A stretch of 64,000 bases of DNA, from the NCBI GenBank assembly GCA_028023455.1, contig JAQFVV010000184.1, positions 2,170,001 through 2,234,000 on the forward strand, read 5' to 3'. Below are positions 11,603 to 22,282 of this stretch, in pieces. Position numbers and translations under genes: made by a program. Source of the DNA: Epiperipatus broadwayi. Lineage: Eukaryota > Onychophora > Udeonychophora > Euonychophora > Peripatidae. The notes below the pieces were generated by a model. It saw nothing but the letters and a program-made list of their open reading frames with translations. It searched no databases and had not been told where the DNA came from. Position 1 is the first letter of the stretch, and the number at the start of each line of letters is the position of its first letter.

Positions 11603-12189
11603 TCGTTTTAAATTATTCACTTAGAAGAACTAAATATCTGTAAAATGGCATTGAAAAGAGTTATTAATGACATACTGAAATGACAAGGAAAGTTAGAAAA
11701 GAATAAAAATGTAAACTATTTTGGTATAGAAAGAAAAGCTATTTAATAATAAGAAAATATAGCACTATTGTTCAAAAGAGGAATGACAGACATCAATAAG
11801 GAATAAGTCAACATATTTTGAAATGCTATGTATTAAATGAAAAAACAAGAATTACAATTAAATTTGTGAAGACTAGAAATGTGAAGAAATAGAGAATTTG
11901 CTGTTAATTCATATTTACATGTTTGACTATTTCCATCATTTAAATGAATTATTAAATGTTTAGAAAAAATTATTTTTATTTATATCTTTCCAAATACAAT
12001 TAATTATTAGTAATAAACACAGTTTAGTAGAGAACACATTTCAAGTAGTATGAAGGATTCTGTGTTGTATTTAAAGTATATTATTGACATGCAGACTGTG
12101 AAAAGTTTATTATACTAATGGTAGGAAGAATTATTCGGATTTTTAGGCTATCATCCTGCCATCGCAGCTAACTACTTCAATTATTAACA

Positions 12190-12580
12190 GGAGTTATTGA
12201 AAGTATAAGTTGCCATTATGCATTTAATTTGTGCATTATAAAAAAAGCATTTGATTCTGTAATCATTTTTGCTGTGATTAGTTTTTGAATCTTATGACAT
12301 AGATCCAGATTATTGTAAAATTCTGAAAAATGTTTAATATTGGTAATGATATATAAGAAGGATAATTATTACTTTTTCTAATAATTTTAGAGAAAGTATT
12401 TTGTGGATTAAAATAGGGAAAAAATTAAATGGAAATTATAAATTACCTAGATATTACAGATAATATGATTGTTTTTGTTAATAATGCTTCAAAATTTCAT
12501 GAAATGTTTATGAAATTATCAGATGAAGGCAAAAAGGTAAGATTAAATATAAATACTAAAAAGATTTACTTTCGATGACT
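12190..12580 (+). pseudogene. Decayed LINE reverse transcriptase fragment
   Basis: Successive frames show RT-like blocks. One near 12230 has a KKAFDSV core. One near 12295 reads like DIDPDYCKILKNV. One at about 12440-12560 reads YLDITDNMIVFVNNASKFHE and continues into a KLSDEGKKVRLNINTKK-like stretch. These match the RT order of RTE/Jockey-type LINEs, in which the middle block normally carries the FADDI catalytic motif. Here the aspartates are displaced (ITDNM), so the enzyme is dead. Stops and frameshifts are numerous. The 5' flank from about 10.7 kb may be an even older part of the same insertion. Confidence 0.55.
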
Positions 12581-12799
12581 TACTAAAAGAGATGATGTTA
12601 ATATAAATGAAAAGAATGAATGAAGTATTCTTCATATTTATTTGCCATGCCTGAAACTTAGAGTTTGAGTTTAAGCTGGATATTTTTTTTTTTTCAGATT
12701 GGAAACAAGTTTAAAATTTTTCATTTAAACAGCCTATTATTGAGTGACAATATGGTTAGTAATTCAAATGTGATCTCTAATTGGACATTTAATTATCTA

Positions 12800-13500
12800 T
12801 TAACTATTTTTATAGCTATTAATACTTTTTACTATTTTTATCATACCAAAAACAAAAAAAAAACTTTCTTTTTCTCTTATACTATTATTTCCTTTTATGC
12901 TATTATTGTTTTTACCCCTCCTCATTTTTATTAAGATTTGGTTAATTTTCTTTATAAATATTGCTTCCTTTATTTTTCTATCCCTTATTTTATCTGTATA
13001 ACTAATCATTCTAATGCTCTCTTTTCCAATATTATGACATGTTTCCATAATATCGTATTTATGCTGTACCAACCTAGTATATATAGAATTTTTTGTTTCG
13101 CCCACATACTTATTTCTAATTCTTTTATCCTTACATATTTTACATTTTATTTCATACTCCCCATTAATATTTCTTCTCTCCTAATATATATATTATCTAA
13201 AATGTCCATCACATTCTTCCTCTTTCTAATCACTCTTCTATATCTTATAGTATTCTTAAAAGTTTTATTAATTGTTCTAATAATTCTATTTAGCCCATTA
13301 ACTACTCTATTATCATTAGTTTTAATTCCTATATACTTCTCTATATTATCTTTTTTTCTTACAATGTTTCTACCTTCTTTTTCTTCCTCTTTAAATTTCT
13401 CTTCTATTCTTTCTCAACACTTCTTCTGGAAAATCACTATCCTTAAAATTTTCAACTATCCTCCCTACCTCCTTATCATAATCTTCTTCATTACTACAAT
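12800..13500 (-). pseudogene. PLE GIY-YIG endonuclease region, copy 1
   Basis: On the minus strand this reads EYEIECKICKDKRIRNKYVG, then GETKNSIYTRLVQHKYDI, followed directly by METCHNIG. This is the GIY-YIG fold of EN-containing PLEs: the Y...YVG core, the catalytic-type Arg in YTRL, and downstream the Glu of KEAIFIKK. Compared with copy 3, a short piece between HKYD and MET is deleted. The segment 13500-13110 has frame breaks relative to the upstream RT. In an intact PLE this domain makes the nick that primes reverse transcription. Confidence 0.75.
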
Positions 13501-13527
13501 AACTAATAGCCCTATGCATCCTTGAAT

Positions 13528-14382
13528 TTATAAATTAATTTTATAGCTATTATCAATATTAGACCTCCAATTCGCAATATTATTATTACCTATTTTTCTA
13601 TATACTTCTGTCTCCAATTCACATCTTCCCTTAACATATTCTTTTCTTATTAATATATCTAAATATGCTAATTTATTCTCTTTCTCCCATTCTACTATAA
13701 ATTTTAACTTTTCATCCACCTTGTTAATATTATCTATATATTTTTTAATTTGCCGTTCACTTTTATTAAATATTAATAAATAATCATCAACATATCTCTT
13801 AATCATTACCGATGCATTTTCATCCTCTAACATTACTTCCTCCATCTCCTGCATATACATATCACTCAAAATCCCACTTAACGCACCTCCTATCAATAAC
13901 CCTTCCTTTTGCTTATAAAAACCTCCATTAAACTCAAATGTCACATTTTTACAACACATCTCCATTAAATTCTTTAACTTGTCTATGGGTATCTCTATCT
14001 CCTTTTCCTTATCATTATTATACTTATTTATTGCTACTCTAATTGCCTTTTCTACATTAATATTCATATACATTGAAACTACATCTATTTTTATCAATGT
14101 TAATTTATAATTACTATACTCCTTTGCTTTTCTTTTAATCTCTTTAACCAATTCCTTATTATTCTTAATATATGTCTGACTATTTTTATTCACATACTTC
14201 TTAAAAATATTCCTTAACCACTTTGATACTTTATCATAATATGCCCCTTTTCCATGAATTATTTGCCTTAAAGGTATTCCTTCTTTATGAATCTTTGGTG
14301 CCCCATAAATCTTTGCTATTTCAAATTCTTTACTTACTATTTCTTTCAATACCCTTCTATCTATTATTCTTTTATTACACAA
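13528..14382 (-). pseudogene. PLE reverse transcriptase core, copy 1 (open, 284 codons)
   Basis: This segment contains the full RT palm in one frame. YGAPKIHKEGIPLR corresponds to the PLE fingers motif. LTLIKIDVVSMYMNINV supplies the first catalytic Asp. FYKQKEGLLIGGALSGILSD replaces the usual GLPMGSPLS block. KRYVDDYLLIF carries the catalytic YVDD. LAYLDILI is the thumb-proximal block. The enzyme class copies element RNA into DNA at a chromosomal end or nick. The frame ends after the NSYKINL region where copies 2 and 3 continue, so a frameshift disconnects it from the endonuclease, and it is also frame-shifted from the N-terminal part (14435-15216). Although the RT motifs are intact, the whole ORF is broken. 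Confidence 0.85.
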
Positions 14383-14434
14383 CCATTTTACATCTCATAA
14401 ATTTTTTTATTAATAGTCTTAGTATCATCTTTTC

Positions 14435-15216
14435 TTATCTTGATAAAAAAAACTCTTCTTCTAACATTCTCTCCATCTTCCTAACATACTCTTTCTTTTC
14501 CATCATTACTAACTTATTACCCTTATCTGACTTTATAAAAATAATATGCTTTCCATACTTCTTTTTTATTTTTCTAACTTCTTCTAATCTAATCCTTTCT
14601 TTATTCCTAAAATTATTAGCCTTTCGATTTTTCATTTTATATATCATATTATTCACCTCTTCTCTCAACCTTTCAAACCACCTTTTATCATCCCTACTTA
14701 TAATACTATATATATCTTTATTTTCGTAATAATATATTCTATATTTCTCCTCCAAATACTTTTGCACTATTTTTTCCATTACTACCTTTACCTCCAGTAT
14801 ATCTTTTTTATCATTACTATCCCCATATGGCACAAATTTTAATCCTTTATGTATTACTTTTAATTCTTCTTTTAATTGTATTGATGTTAAATTACATTTA
14901 TTACTTCCTTCTTTTCTTTCTTTCTTCTGTTCTTCATCCTTACTTCTTCTTCCTTCCATTAACTTATTCACTTTGTTTGATGTCTAATTCTGGTCTTATC
15001 ATTAATGAATTCTTTTTGCTTCTTATACAAATTCTCAAAAATCTTTTCTTCTTTATTAGTAATTCTATTAACCAACTTCTCTTCTAATTCAATAATCTCT
15101 TTACATATCCCGTTTTTATTTCTATATCCATTCCTTATATATTCCTTTAACACCCTTTCCTCCATACCCCTTATCATATTACATTTGTTCTTCATACTAA
15201 TCCTCAACTTCTTCAT
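14435..15216 (-). pseudogene. PLE ORF N-terminal part, copy 1, in two frames
   Basis: Two minus-strand ORFs (15216-14968 and 14971-14435) overlap by 4 nt and are one Lys/Glu-rich N-terminal region split by a frameshift. The second ends with IIFIKSDKGNKLVMMEKKEY, the conserved SDKGN block that precedes the RT fingers in PLEs. It corresponds to the split region at 17250-18010 in copy 3. Confidence 0.75.
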
Positions 15217-15463
15217 TTTTACACAATTTGATCTGTTTACTTGTTTGCGGTGCCTATTTCTATGCTACAGCATAGTTAATAGAGGGAGCTGTAGGATAGA
15301 ATAGTTAATAAAGGGAGCTGTAGGATAGAATATGAAAGAGAGGTTAAAAAGGAAGTTGATTTACTAGAGTAAAATGGAGGACATTTGAAAGAATAGATTA
15401 AGATAAAAAATATTTAATAAAAGTGAACGGCAAATTAAAAAATATATAGATAAAATTAACAAA

Positions 15464-16281
15464 GTGGATGAAAAGTTAAAATTTATAGTAGAATGGGAAA
15501 AAGAGAATAAATTAGCATATTTAGATATATTAATAAGGAAAGAATATGTTAAGGGAAGATGTGAATTGGAGACAGAAGTATATAGAAAAATAGGTAATAA
15601 TACTATTGTGAATTGTAGGTCTAATATTGATAATAGCTATAAAATTAATTCTATAAATTCAAGGATGCATAGGGCTATTAGTTATTGTAGTAATAAAGAA
15701 GATTATGATAAGGAGGTAGGGAGGATAGTTGAAAATTTTAAGGATAGTGATTTTTCAGAAGAAGTGTTGAGAAAGAATATAGAAAGAATAGAAGAGAAAT
15801 TTAAAGAGGAAGAAAAAGAAGGTAGAGAAGTTATAAGGAAGAAAGATAATATAGAGAAGTATATAGGAATTAAAACTAATGATAATAGAGTAGTTAATGA
15901 GATAAATAGAATTATTAGAACAATTAATAAAACTTTTAAGAATACTATAAGGTATAGAATAGTGAATAGAAAAACAAAGAATGTGATGGACATATTAGAT
16001 AATAAATATATTAATGAGGAGAGAAGAAATATTAATGTGGTGTATGAAATAGAATGTAAAATATGTAAGGATAAAAGAATTAGAAATAAGTATGTGGGCG
16101 AAACAAAAAATTCTATATATGTATATTATGGAAACAGGTCATAATATTGGGAAAGACAGCATTAGAATGATTAGTTATACAGATAAAATAAGGGATAGAA
16201 AAATAAAGGAAGCAATATTTATAATAAAAATTAAACCAAATCTTAATAAAAATGGGGGAGGGGTAAAAACAATAATAGCAT
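15464..16281 (+). pseudogene. PLE RT thumb plus GIY-YIG endonuclease, copy 2 (N-truncated)
   Basis: Open to 16144, this reads from the RT thumb (KLKFIVEWEKENKLAYLDIL) through a charged linker to the GIY-YIG core VYEIECKICKDKRIRNKYVG and ETKNSIY. A deletion at about 16120-16135 then shifts the frame into the conserved tail (METGHNIGKDSIRMISYTDK ... KEAIFI, stop at 16281). It lacks the catalytic RT motifs and cannot be active. The absence of stops over about 220 codons implies a relatively young copy. Confidence 0.8.
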
Positions 16282-16283
16282 AA

Positions 16284-16995
16284 AAGGAAATAATAGTATA
16301 AGAGAAAAAGAAAGTTTTTTTTTGTTTTTGGGTGTGATAAAAATAGTAAAAAGTATTAATAGCTATAAGAGGGAGCTGTAGGATAGAATATGAAAGAGAG
16401 ATTAAAAAGGAAGTTGAATTACTAGAGTAAAATGGAGGACATTTGAAAGAATAGATTAACGTAAGAAAATTTTATATGGAATAATTAAAAAGGCAAAATG
16501 AATGAAAATAAGTATTTAGTTAGAATAAAAGATAAAGAAAGATTATATTGATAGTGATTAAAAAAAATTTTTGGAGTAGTGTATTTAAAATTATTTTATA
16601 ATGTAAATATTATATGTATTAAAGTTATATGTATAGGTATGTTATAAAGAAAGAGGATAAAAAAGATTTTAAAAGAATATAAAATAGGATGGTAAATATG
16701 TTAATATTATATGATTTAAAAAGATTAGGAAATATTTTTAAAAAATTTAAAAATTTGATAGGAATTTAATAATTTTATATAAAATAATGTATTTTAATGG
16801 TTGTATTTTTTATGTGTGTTCAAATTATGTAGATCTGATGAAGACTGCATGGTACAGTCGAAACTGTAATCAATAATAAGTTTTTTTGCTGAAAAGTGAA
16901 ATGTGTGAGATTTTTAAAATTCAATATTATATATGAAGACAGCAAAAACAGAGGAGGAAGAAAAGAATTTAAAAGGACTATATAATATACTATAT
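16284..16995 (+). repeat. Pseudo-LTR shared by PLE copies 2 and 3
   Basis: This sequence is repeated in the same orientation at 19588-20318 with scattered substitutions and small indels. It starts right after the ORF stop and ends at the block GGACTATATAATATACTATA. The repeats flank the ORF of copy 3. It carries a hammerhead-like core near its 3' end. Pseudo-LTRs of this kind arise from the partial tandem integration of PLEs. Confidence 0.8.
16835..16872 (+). ncRNA. Hammerhead-ribozyme-like core in PLE pseudo-LTR
   Basis: CTGATGA (16835-16841) and GAAAC (16860-16864) flank a 5-bp stem II (GACTG with CAGTC, loop CATGGTA), the arrangement of hammerhead ribozymes known from PLE terminal repeats. 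The expected GTC before stem I is ATC here (16870-16872) and I could not build a stem I, so self-cleavage is doubtful. The same motif with CTGATGC and TTGAAAC is at 20159-20196 in the second pseudo-LTR. Confidence 0.5.
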
Positions 16996-17015
16996 ATGAT
17001 TATCACAAGGAAAAT

Positions 17016-19587
17016 ATGACAGAACAGAATTTGAATATAATAAATAATATGACCAGTATAATGAAAGTGAATAATATTAAAATGTTTATGAACTATATTA
17101 AGATAATGGAAGAAGTTTCTAAGATTATAAATAAAAGATGGAGATTGTTGATAAGACTGAATAATGTTAAAAATAACATTTGTTTTATGAAAGATTGTAT
17201 AAATAATAATGTTATACCAAATTTTGTAAAAATGAAGAAGTTGAGGATTATTATGAAGAACAAATGTAATATAATAAGGGGTATGGAGAAAAGGGTGTTA
17301 AAGGAATATATAAGGAATGGATATAGAAATAAAAAAGGGATATGTAAAGAGATTATGGAATTAGAAGAGAAGTTGGTTAATAGAATTACTAATAAAGAAG
17401 AAAAGATTTTTGAGAATTTGTATAAGAAGAAAAAAGAATTCATTAATGATAAGACCGGAATTCGACATCAAACAAAAATGAATAAGTTAATGGAAGGAAG
17501 AAGAAGTAAGGATGAAGAACAGAAGAAAGAAAGAAAAGAAGAAGGAAGTAATATATGTAATTTAACATCAATATAATTAAAAGAAGAATTAAAAGTAATA
17601 TATAAAGGATTAAAATTTGTGCCATATGGGGATAGTAATGATAAAAAAGATATACTGGAGGTAAAGGTAGTAATGGAAAAAATAGTGCAAAAGTATTTGG
17701 AGGAGAAATATAGAATATATTGGTATGAAAATAAAGATATATATAGTATTATAAGTAGGGATGATAAAAGGTAGATTGAAAGGTTGAGAGAAGAGGTGAA
17801 TAATATGATATATAAAATGAAAAATCAAAAGGCTAATAATTTTAGGAATAAAGAAAGGATTAGATTAGAAGAAGTTAGAAAAATAAAAAAGTAGTATGGA
17901 GGGGATATTATTTTTATAAAGTCAGATAAGGGTCATAAGTTAATAATGATGGAAAAGAAAGAGTATGTTAGGAAGATGGAGAGAATGTTAGAAGAAAAGT
18001 TTTTTATCGAGATAAGAAAAGATGATACTAAGACTATTAATAAAAAAAATTTATGAGATGGTTAAAGGGTTGTGTAATAAAAGAATAATAGATAGAAGGG
18101 TATTGGAAGAAATAGTAAGTAAAGAATTTGAAATAGCAAAGATTTATGGGGCACCAAAGATTCATAAAGAAGAAATACCTTTAAGGCGAGTAATTCATGG
18201 AAAAGGGGCATATTATGATAAAGTATCAAAGTGGTTAAGGAATATTTTTAAGAAGTATGTGAATAAAAATAGTCAGACATATATTAAGAATAATAAGGAA
18301 TTGGTTAAAGAGATTAAAAGAAAAGCAAAGGAGTATAGTAATTATAAATTAACATTGATAAAAATAGATGTAGTTTCAATGTATATGAATATTAATGTAG
18401 AAAAGGCAATTAGAGTAGCAATAAATAAGTATAATAATGATAAGGAAAAGGAGATAGAGATACCCATAGACAAGTTAAAGAATTTAATGGAGATGTGTTG
18501 TAAAAATGTGACATTTGAGTTTAATGGAGGTTTTTATAAGCAAAAGGAAGGGTTATTGATAGGAGGTGCGTTAAGTGGGATTTTGAGTGATATGTATATG
18601 CAGGAGATGGAGGAAGTAATGTTAGAGGATGAAAATGCATCGGTAATGATTAAGAGATATGTTGATGATTAGTTATTAATATTTAATAAAAGTGAAAGGC
18701 AAATTAAAAAATATATAGATAATATTAACAAGGTGGATAAAAAGTTAAAATTTATAGTAGAATGGGAAAAAGAGAATAAATTAGTATATTTAGATATATT
18801 AATAAGGAAAGAATATGTTAAGGGAAGATGTGAATTGGAGACAGAAGTATATAAAAAAATAGGTAATAATAATATTGTGAATTGGAGGTCTAATATTGAT
18901 AATAGCTATAAAATTAATTCTATAAATTCAAGGATGCATAGAGCTATTAGTTATTGTAGTAATAAAAAAGATTATGATAAGGAGGTAGGGAGGATAGTTG
19001 AAATTTTTAAGGATAGTGATTTTCCAGAAGAAGTGTTGAGAAAGAATAGAAGAGAAATTTAAAGAGGAAGAAAAAGAAGGTAGAGAAGTTGTAAGGAAGA
19101 AAGATAATATAGAGAAGTATATAGGAATTAAAACTAATGATAATAGAGTAATTAATGGGATAAATAGAATTATTAGAACAATTAATAAAACTTTTAAGAA
19201 TACTATAAGGTATAGAATAGTAAATAGAAAGACAAAGATTGTGATGGACATATTAGATAATAAATATATTAATGAGGAGAGAATAAATATTAATGGGTGT
19301 ATGAAATAGAATGTAAAATATGTAAGGATAAAAGAATTAGAAATAAGTATGTGGGTGAAACAAAAAATTCTATATATACTAGGTTGATATAGCATAAATA
19401 CGATAAAAGGTCATCAATATATATGCATATTATGGAAACAGGTCATAATATTGGGAAAGAGAGCATTAGAATGATTAGTTATACAGATAAAATAAGGGAT
19501 AGAAAAATAAAGGAAGCAATATTTATAAAGAAAATTAAACCAAAACTTAATAAAAATGGGGGAGGGGTAAAAACAATTATAGCATAA
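17016..19587 (+). pseudogene. PLE RT plus GIY-YIG ORF, copy 3, with multiple stops
   Basis: Starts at ATG 17016, just downstream of the pseudo-LTR. The N-terminal 186 codons are open. Several breaks follow: CAA to TAA at about 17574, TGG to TAG at about 17772, a stop at about 17892 beside SDKGH, a frame break near 18050, TAT to TAG directly after YVDD (about 18670), and frame breaks near 19050 and 19295. All RT blocks are present (YGAPKIHKEEIPLRRVIHGK, IDVVSMYMNINV, GLLIGGALSGILSD, KRYVDD), as is the GIY-YIG block (ECKICKDKRIRNKYVGETKN near 19308-19367). At two sites (about 17574 and 17772) copy 1 keeps a sense codon, so those stops arose after the copies separated. Confidence 0.85.
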
Positions 19588-20318
19588 AAGGAAATAATAA
19601 TATAAGAGTCAAAGAAAGTTTTTGTTTTGTTTTTGGGTGTGATAAAAATAGTAAAAAGTATTAATCGCTATAAAAATAGTTAATAGATGGAACTGTAGGA
19701 TAGAATATGAAAGAGAGGTTAAAAAGGAAGTTGAATTACTAGAGTAAAATGGAGGACATTTGAAAGAATAGATTAAGGTAAAAAAAAATTTATATGGAAT
19801 AATTAAGAAGGCAAAATAAATGAAAATAAGTATTTAGTTAGAATAAAAGATAAAGAAAGATTATATTGATAGTGATTAAAAAATTTTTTTGGAGTAGTGT
19901 AATTAAAATTATTTTATAATGTAAATATTATATGTATTAAAGTTATATGTATAGGTATGTGTTATAAAGAAAGAGGATAAAAAAGATTTTAAAAGAATAT
20001 AAAATAGGATGGTAAAGATGTTAATGATATTATATGATTTTAAAAGGGTTAGGAAATATTTTTAAAAAATTTAAAAATTTGATATGAATTTAATAATTTT
20101 ATATAAAATAATGTATTTTAATGGTTGTATTTTTTATGTGTGTTCAAATTTTGTAGATCTGATGCAGACTGCATGGTACAGTTGAAACTGTAATCAATAA
20201 TAAAAGTTTTTTGCTGAAAAGTGAAATGTGTGAGATTTTTAAAATTCAGTATTATATATGAAGACAGCAAAAACAGGCGGAAGAAAAGAATTTAGAAGGA
20301 CTATATAATGTACTATAT
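19588..20318 (+). repeat. 3' pseudo-LTR of PLE copy 3
   Basis: Direct repeat of 16284-16995. It includes the block GGAACTGTAGGATAGAATA, a long AT-rich middle, and the degraded hammerhead-like core at 20159-20196 (stem II GACTG with CAGTT, one G:U pair). Confidence 0.8.
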
Positions 20319-20329
20319 TCAATATGTAT

Positions 20330-21332
20330 AAAATATTCCATGTTCAACAAGCATATATCTAGAATGACAAAGGTAAAAATATCCCATTACACATTTCTGT
20401 AAATCTTACAAATTCTGATATAAATCAGCATGATTAAATACCTGGGATGATGATGATGGTTTTATGATCACAATCATTCTAAAGTATTTTATTTTTTTAG
20501 GTTTCTAATTGAAGAAACTCCAGGTGCCAAACCTCCTCAAAAGAGAACATTTACTTAGAAATATTTAAAATCATCATCATCGATTCAAAAATCATTAATG
20601 GTTCACATGTTCTCAGAATTGTGGGTATTTTTATGAACTAGCATATGTGTGTGTTAAGGTTAAAACAAACAAATGGATTAACAAAATAATAAGATAACAG
20701 TTTATTAATAAAACAAAATGTATGCAGTTTGATTCTAGCTAAATAATAATTTCTAATCTAGCAAAAAAATATTAATTTAATTTTAATATGTTATTCATAT
20801 ATTTTTCTCATTTAGTGCATTCACATATAGATTGAATCAATCGCATGATTATTAATCTATTTTCAACAAATAGTTCATCCATTTAGTTTCTTCTCGATTA
20901 GCAATTTCATATATAGACATAAAAATCAATCACATAATATTTACTGTATTTCCAACAAACAATTCATATATTTAGTTTAATTCTATATGTAGATATAAAA
21001 TAAAACATAATCATTAATATCTTTTTTTAACAAACAGTTCGTGAATTCTAGTTTTACTTCTAGTAATTCCACATAGGTGTATATGTGATGTGAAACAGAA
21101 TTCCTCATTCAATATACTTTCAGGTTGAGTTTATACTCACAATTCAAATATAAAATTACAGGATAATATCATACAACAATAATTTCTTTTAATCTTTGTA
21201 CATTTAAAGTTTCTTTTCAATATTATGAAATGAATAGCTTAATATCTTACCGGTAATTATTACAATCAGTCGTCTTCACAAACGTATATTTCTTCTCTTC
21301 ATTCACCGGATACATAAATTAGCTTTATATTA
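20330..21332. other. No gene seen
   Basis: AT-rich sequence between the PLE cluster and the hAT element; ATCATCATCATC-type simple repeats near 20570 and nothing else recognisable. Confidence 0.5.
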
Positions 21333-21425
21333 GTATAGTGCTCTATGGCACGCATACCAGAGATGGCACTTTCGAATTTTTTACTGGCACACAAATTATT
21401 TGGTAATCATGTATTTATCTTGCTA

Positions 21426-21762
21426 TGACGTAATGATGGTCAACATTGTTTCTACGCGCTGAATTTTATGTTTACAATGTGTCTCATTTTTTGACTAAAA
21501 ATTAGAAGGTACTTTCTGGTTAGCTGCACTCCAGCCACTAGAGGCCCTTACTCTGGATATTTCTGTGTGTTTACACAGAAACAGCGCCTCTAGCAGCTAG
21601 GGTGCAGCTAACCAGAAAGTACCAATTAGAAAAGTCAGCACATAGTGCCAGATTGGGGGGCCGCTCCAATGTTTTTGCCTGTCCGGAGGACAGGCCAATA
21701 GGCCAATACATGCTCAATTATAAAATTTAGTGTGTAGAAACAATGTTGACCATCATGACGTC
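21426..21762. repeat. Foldback in the hAT 5' region
   Basis: The arms at about 21426-21470 and 21719-21762 are inverted copies sharing ATGATGGTCAACATTGTTTC. The 116-bp MITE lies between them. A piece of the outer left arm region (about 21410-21437) is also found, inverted, near 315-346, so this is a dispersed sequence. Confidence 0.7.
21508..21623. mobile_element. 116-bp MITE with near-perfect inverted termini and 8-bp TSD
   Basis: The termini begin GGTACTTTCTGGTTAGCTGC and its exact complement. Perfect pairing covers 22 bp, and imperfect pairing runs to about 39 bp, leaving a short loop. It is flanked on both sides by AATTAGAA (21500-21507 and 21624-21631), a perfect 8-bp target-site duplication, as made by hAT-type transposases. 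It has no coding capacity. The perfect duplication and termini indicate a recent insertion compared with its host hAT. Confidence 0.85.
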
Positions 21763-22282
21763 AATATTTTTTTGTTGCTAAAATATGGACTAATAAAAAT
21801 TTATTGTAAACTAAAGGTAAAATAAATAAATATAATATTATATTCAAATTCAATTTACAATTGAACTCTGATTAGAAGAAATAAATTATGGTATTTTAAG
21901 TCAAATAAAGTGATAGCGGTACCCTGAGGTATCATATTCTATAAACCTGTCAAATGATTCCAATAAAACTAGAAAGTAAACTCAGTAAAATATTTTATAA
22001 CTCTTTGAATTAAGTTTTTTCAAATTTTTGAGTAAAAGTAATCAAATGGTTTTTTGTCCTAATCTTTTTTTCACCTAAATGTGTTGACACCATTCATTTT
22101 TTTAATATAATCAAAATTGCGAACAAAGGAACAAAATATGTAATCAACGCCATCAAATTATGTTGTGTTTTTTTTTTGCTTGAAGTTTTGCTGTAAAAGT
22201 GAAATGATAAATTTTTGATATATAAAATTATTAAAGCTCATTTAAATTTACTTTTAAATAAATTTGTTACCATTATATTAAT

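Larger units (their letters stand above)
12795..15222 (-). mobile_element. Penelope-like element, copy 1 (minus, truncated at both ends)
   Basis: A minus-strand PLE of the same family as the two plus copies at 15.3-20.3 kb. It runs from the N-terminal linker region (15216) through RT to the GIY-YIG endonuclease (12800), then breaks off within the first ~100 bp of the 3' pseudo-LTR near 12795. The 5' pseudo-LTR and the first ~75 codons are missing. It stands head-to-head with copy 2, separated by about 45 bp around 15225-15265 that include a short palindrome (CTATGCTACAGCATAG). It is less stop-ridden in its RT than copy 3. Confidence 0.85.
15266..16995 (+). mobile_element. Penelope-like element, copy 2 (plus, internally deleted)
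   Basis: Begins with about 140 bp of pseudo-LTR sequence (GGGAGCTGTAGGATAGAATA, present twice in tandem at 15277-15327), then jumps near 15405 straight into the middle of the ORF just after the YVDD position, and continues to the 3' pseudo-LTR. The N-terminus and most of RT are deleted. Its 3' pseudo-LTR (16284-16995) doubles as the 5' pseudo-LTR of copy 3, giving the partial tandem arrangement common for PLEs. Confidence 0.8.
16996..20318 (+). mobile_element. Penelope-like element, copy 3 (nearly full length)
   Basis: ORF region 17016-19587 followed by a 3' pseudo-LTR 19588-20318; the 5' pseudo-LTR is 16284-16995. This is the most complete structural copy in the window and gives the family's layout: pseudo-LTR, N-terminal Lys/Glu-rich region, RT, GIY-YIG, pseudo-LTR. 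It is coding-dead. Confidence 0.85.

Noticed and set aside
12938-13525. 195-codon plus-strand ORF and similar hydrophobic ORFs over the PLE cluster
   Set aside because: Ile/Leu/Phe-rich shadow frames opposite the Lys/Asn/Glu-rich PLE coding strand; the real coding is antisense to them.
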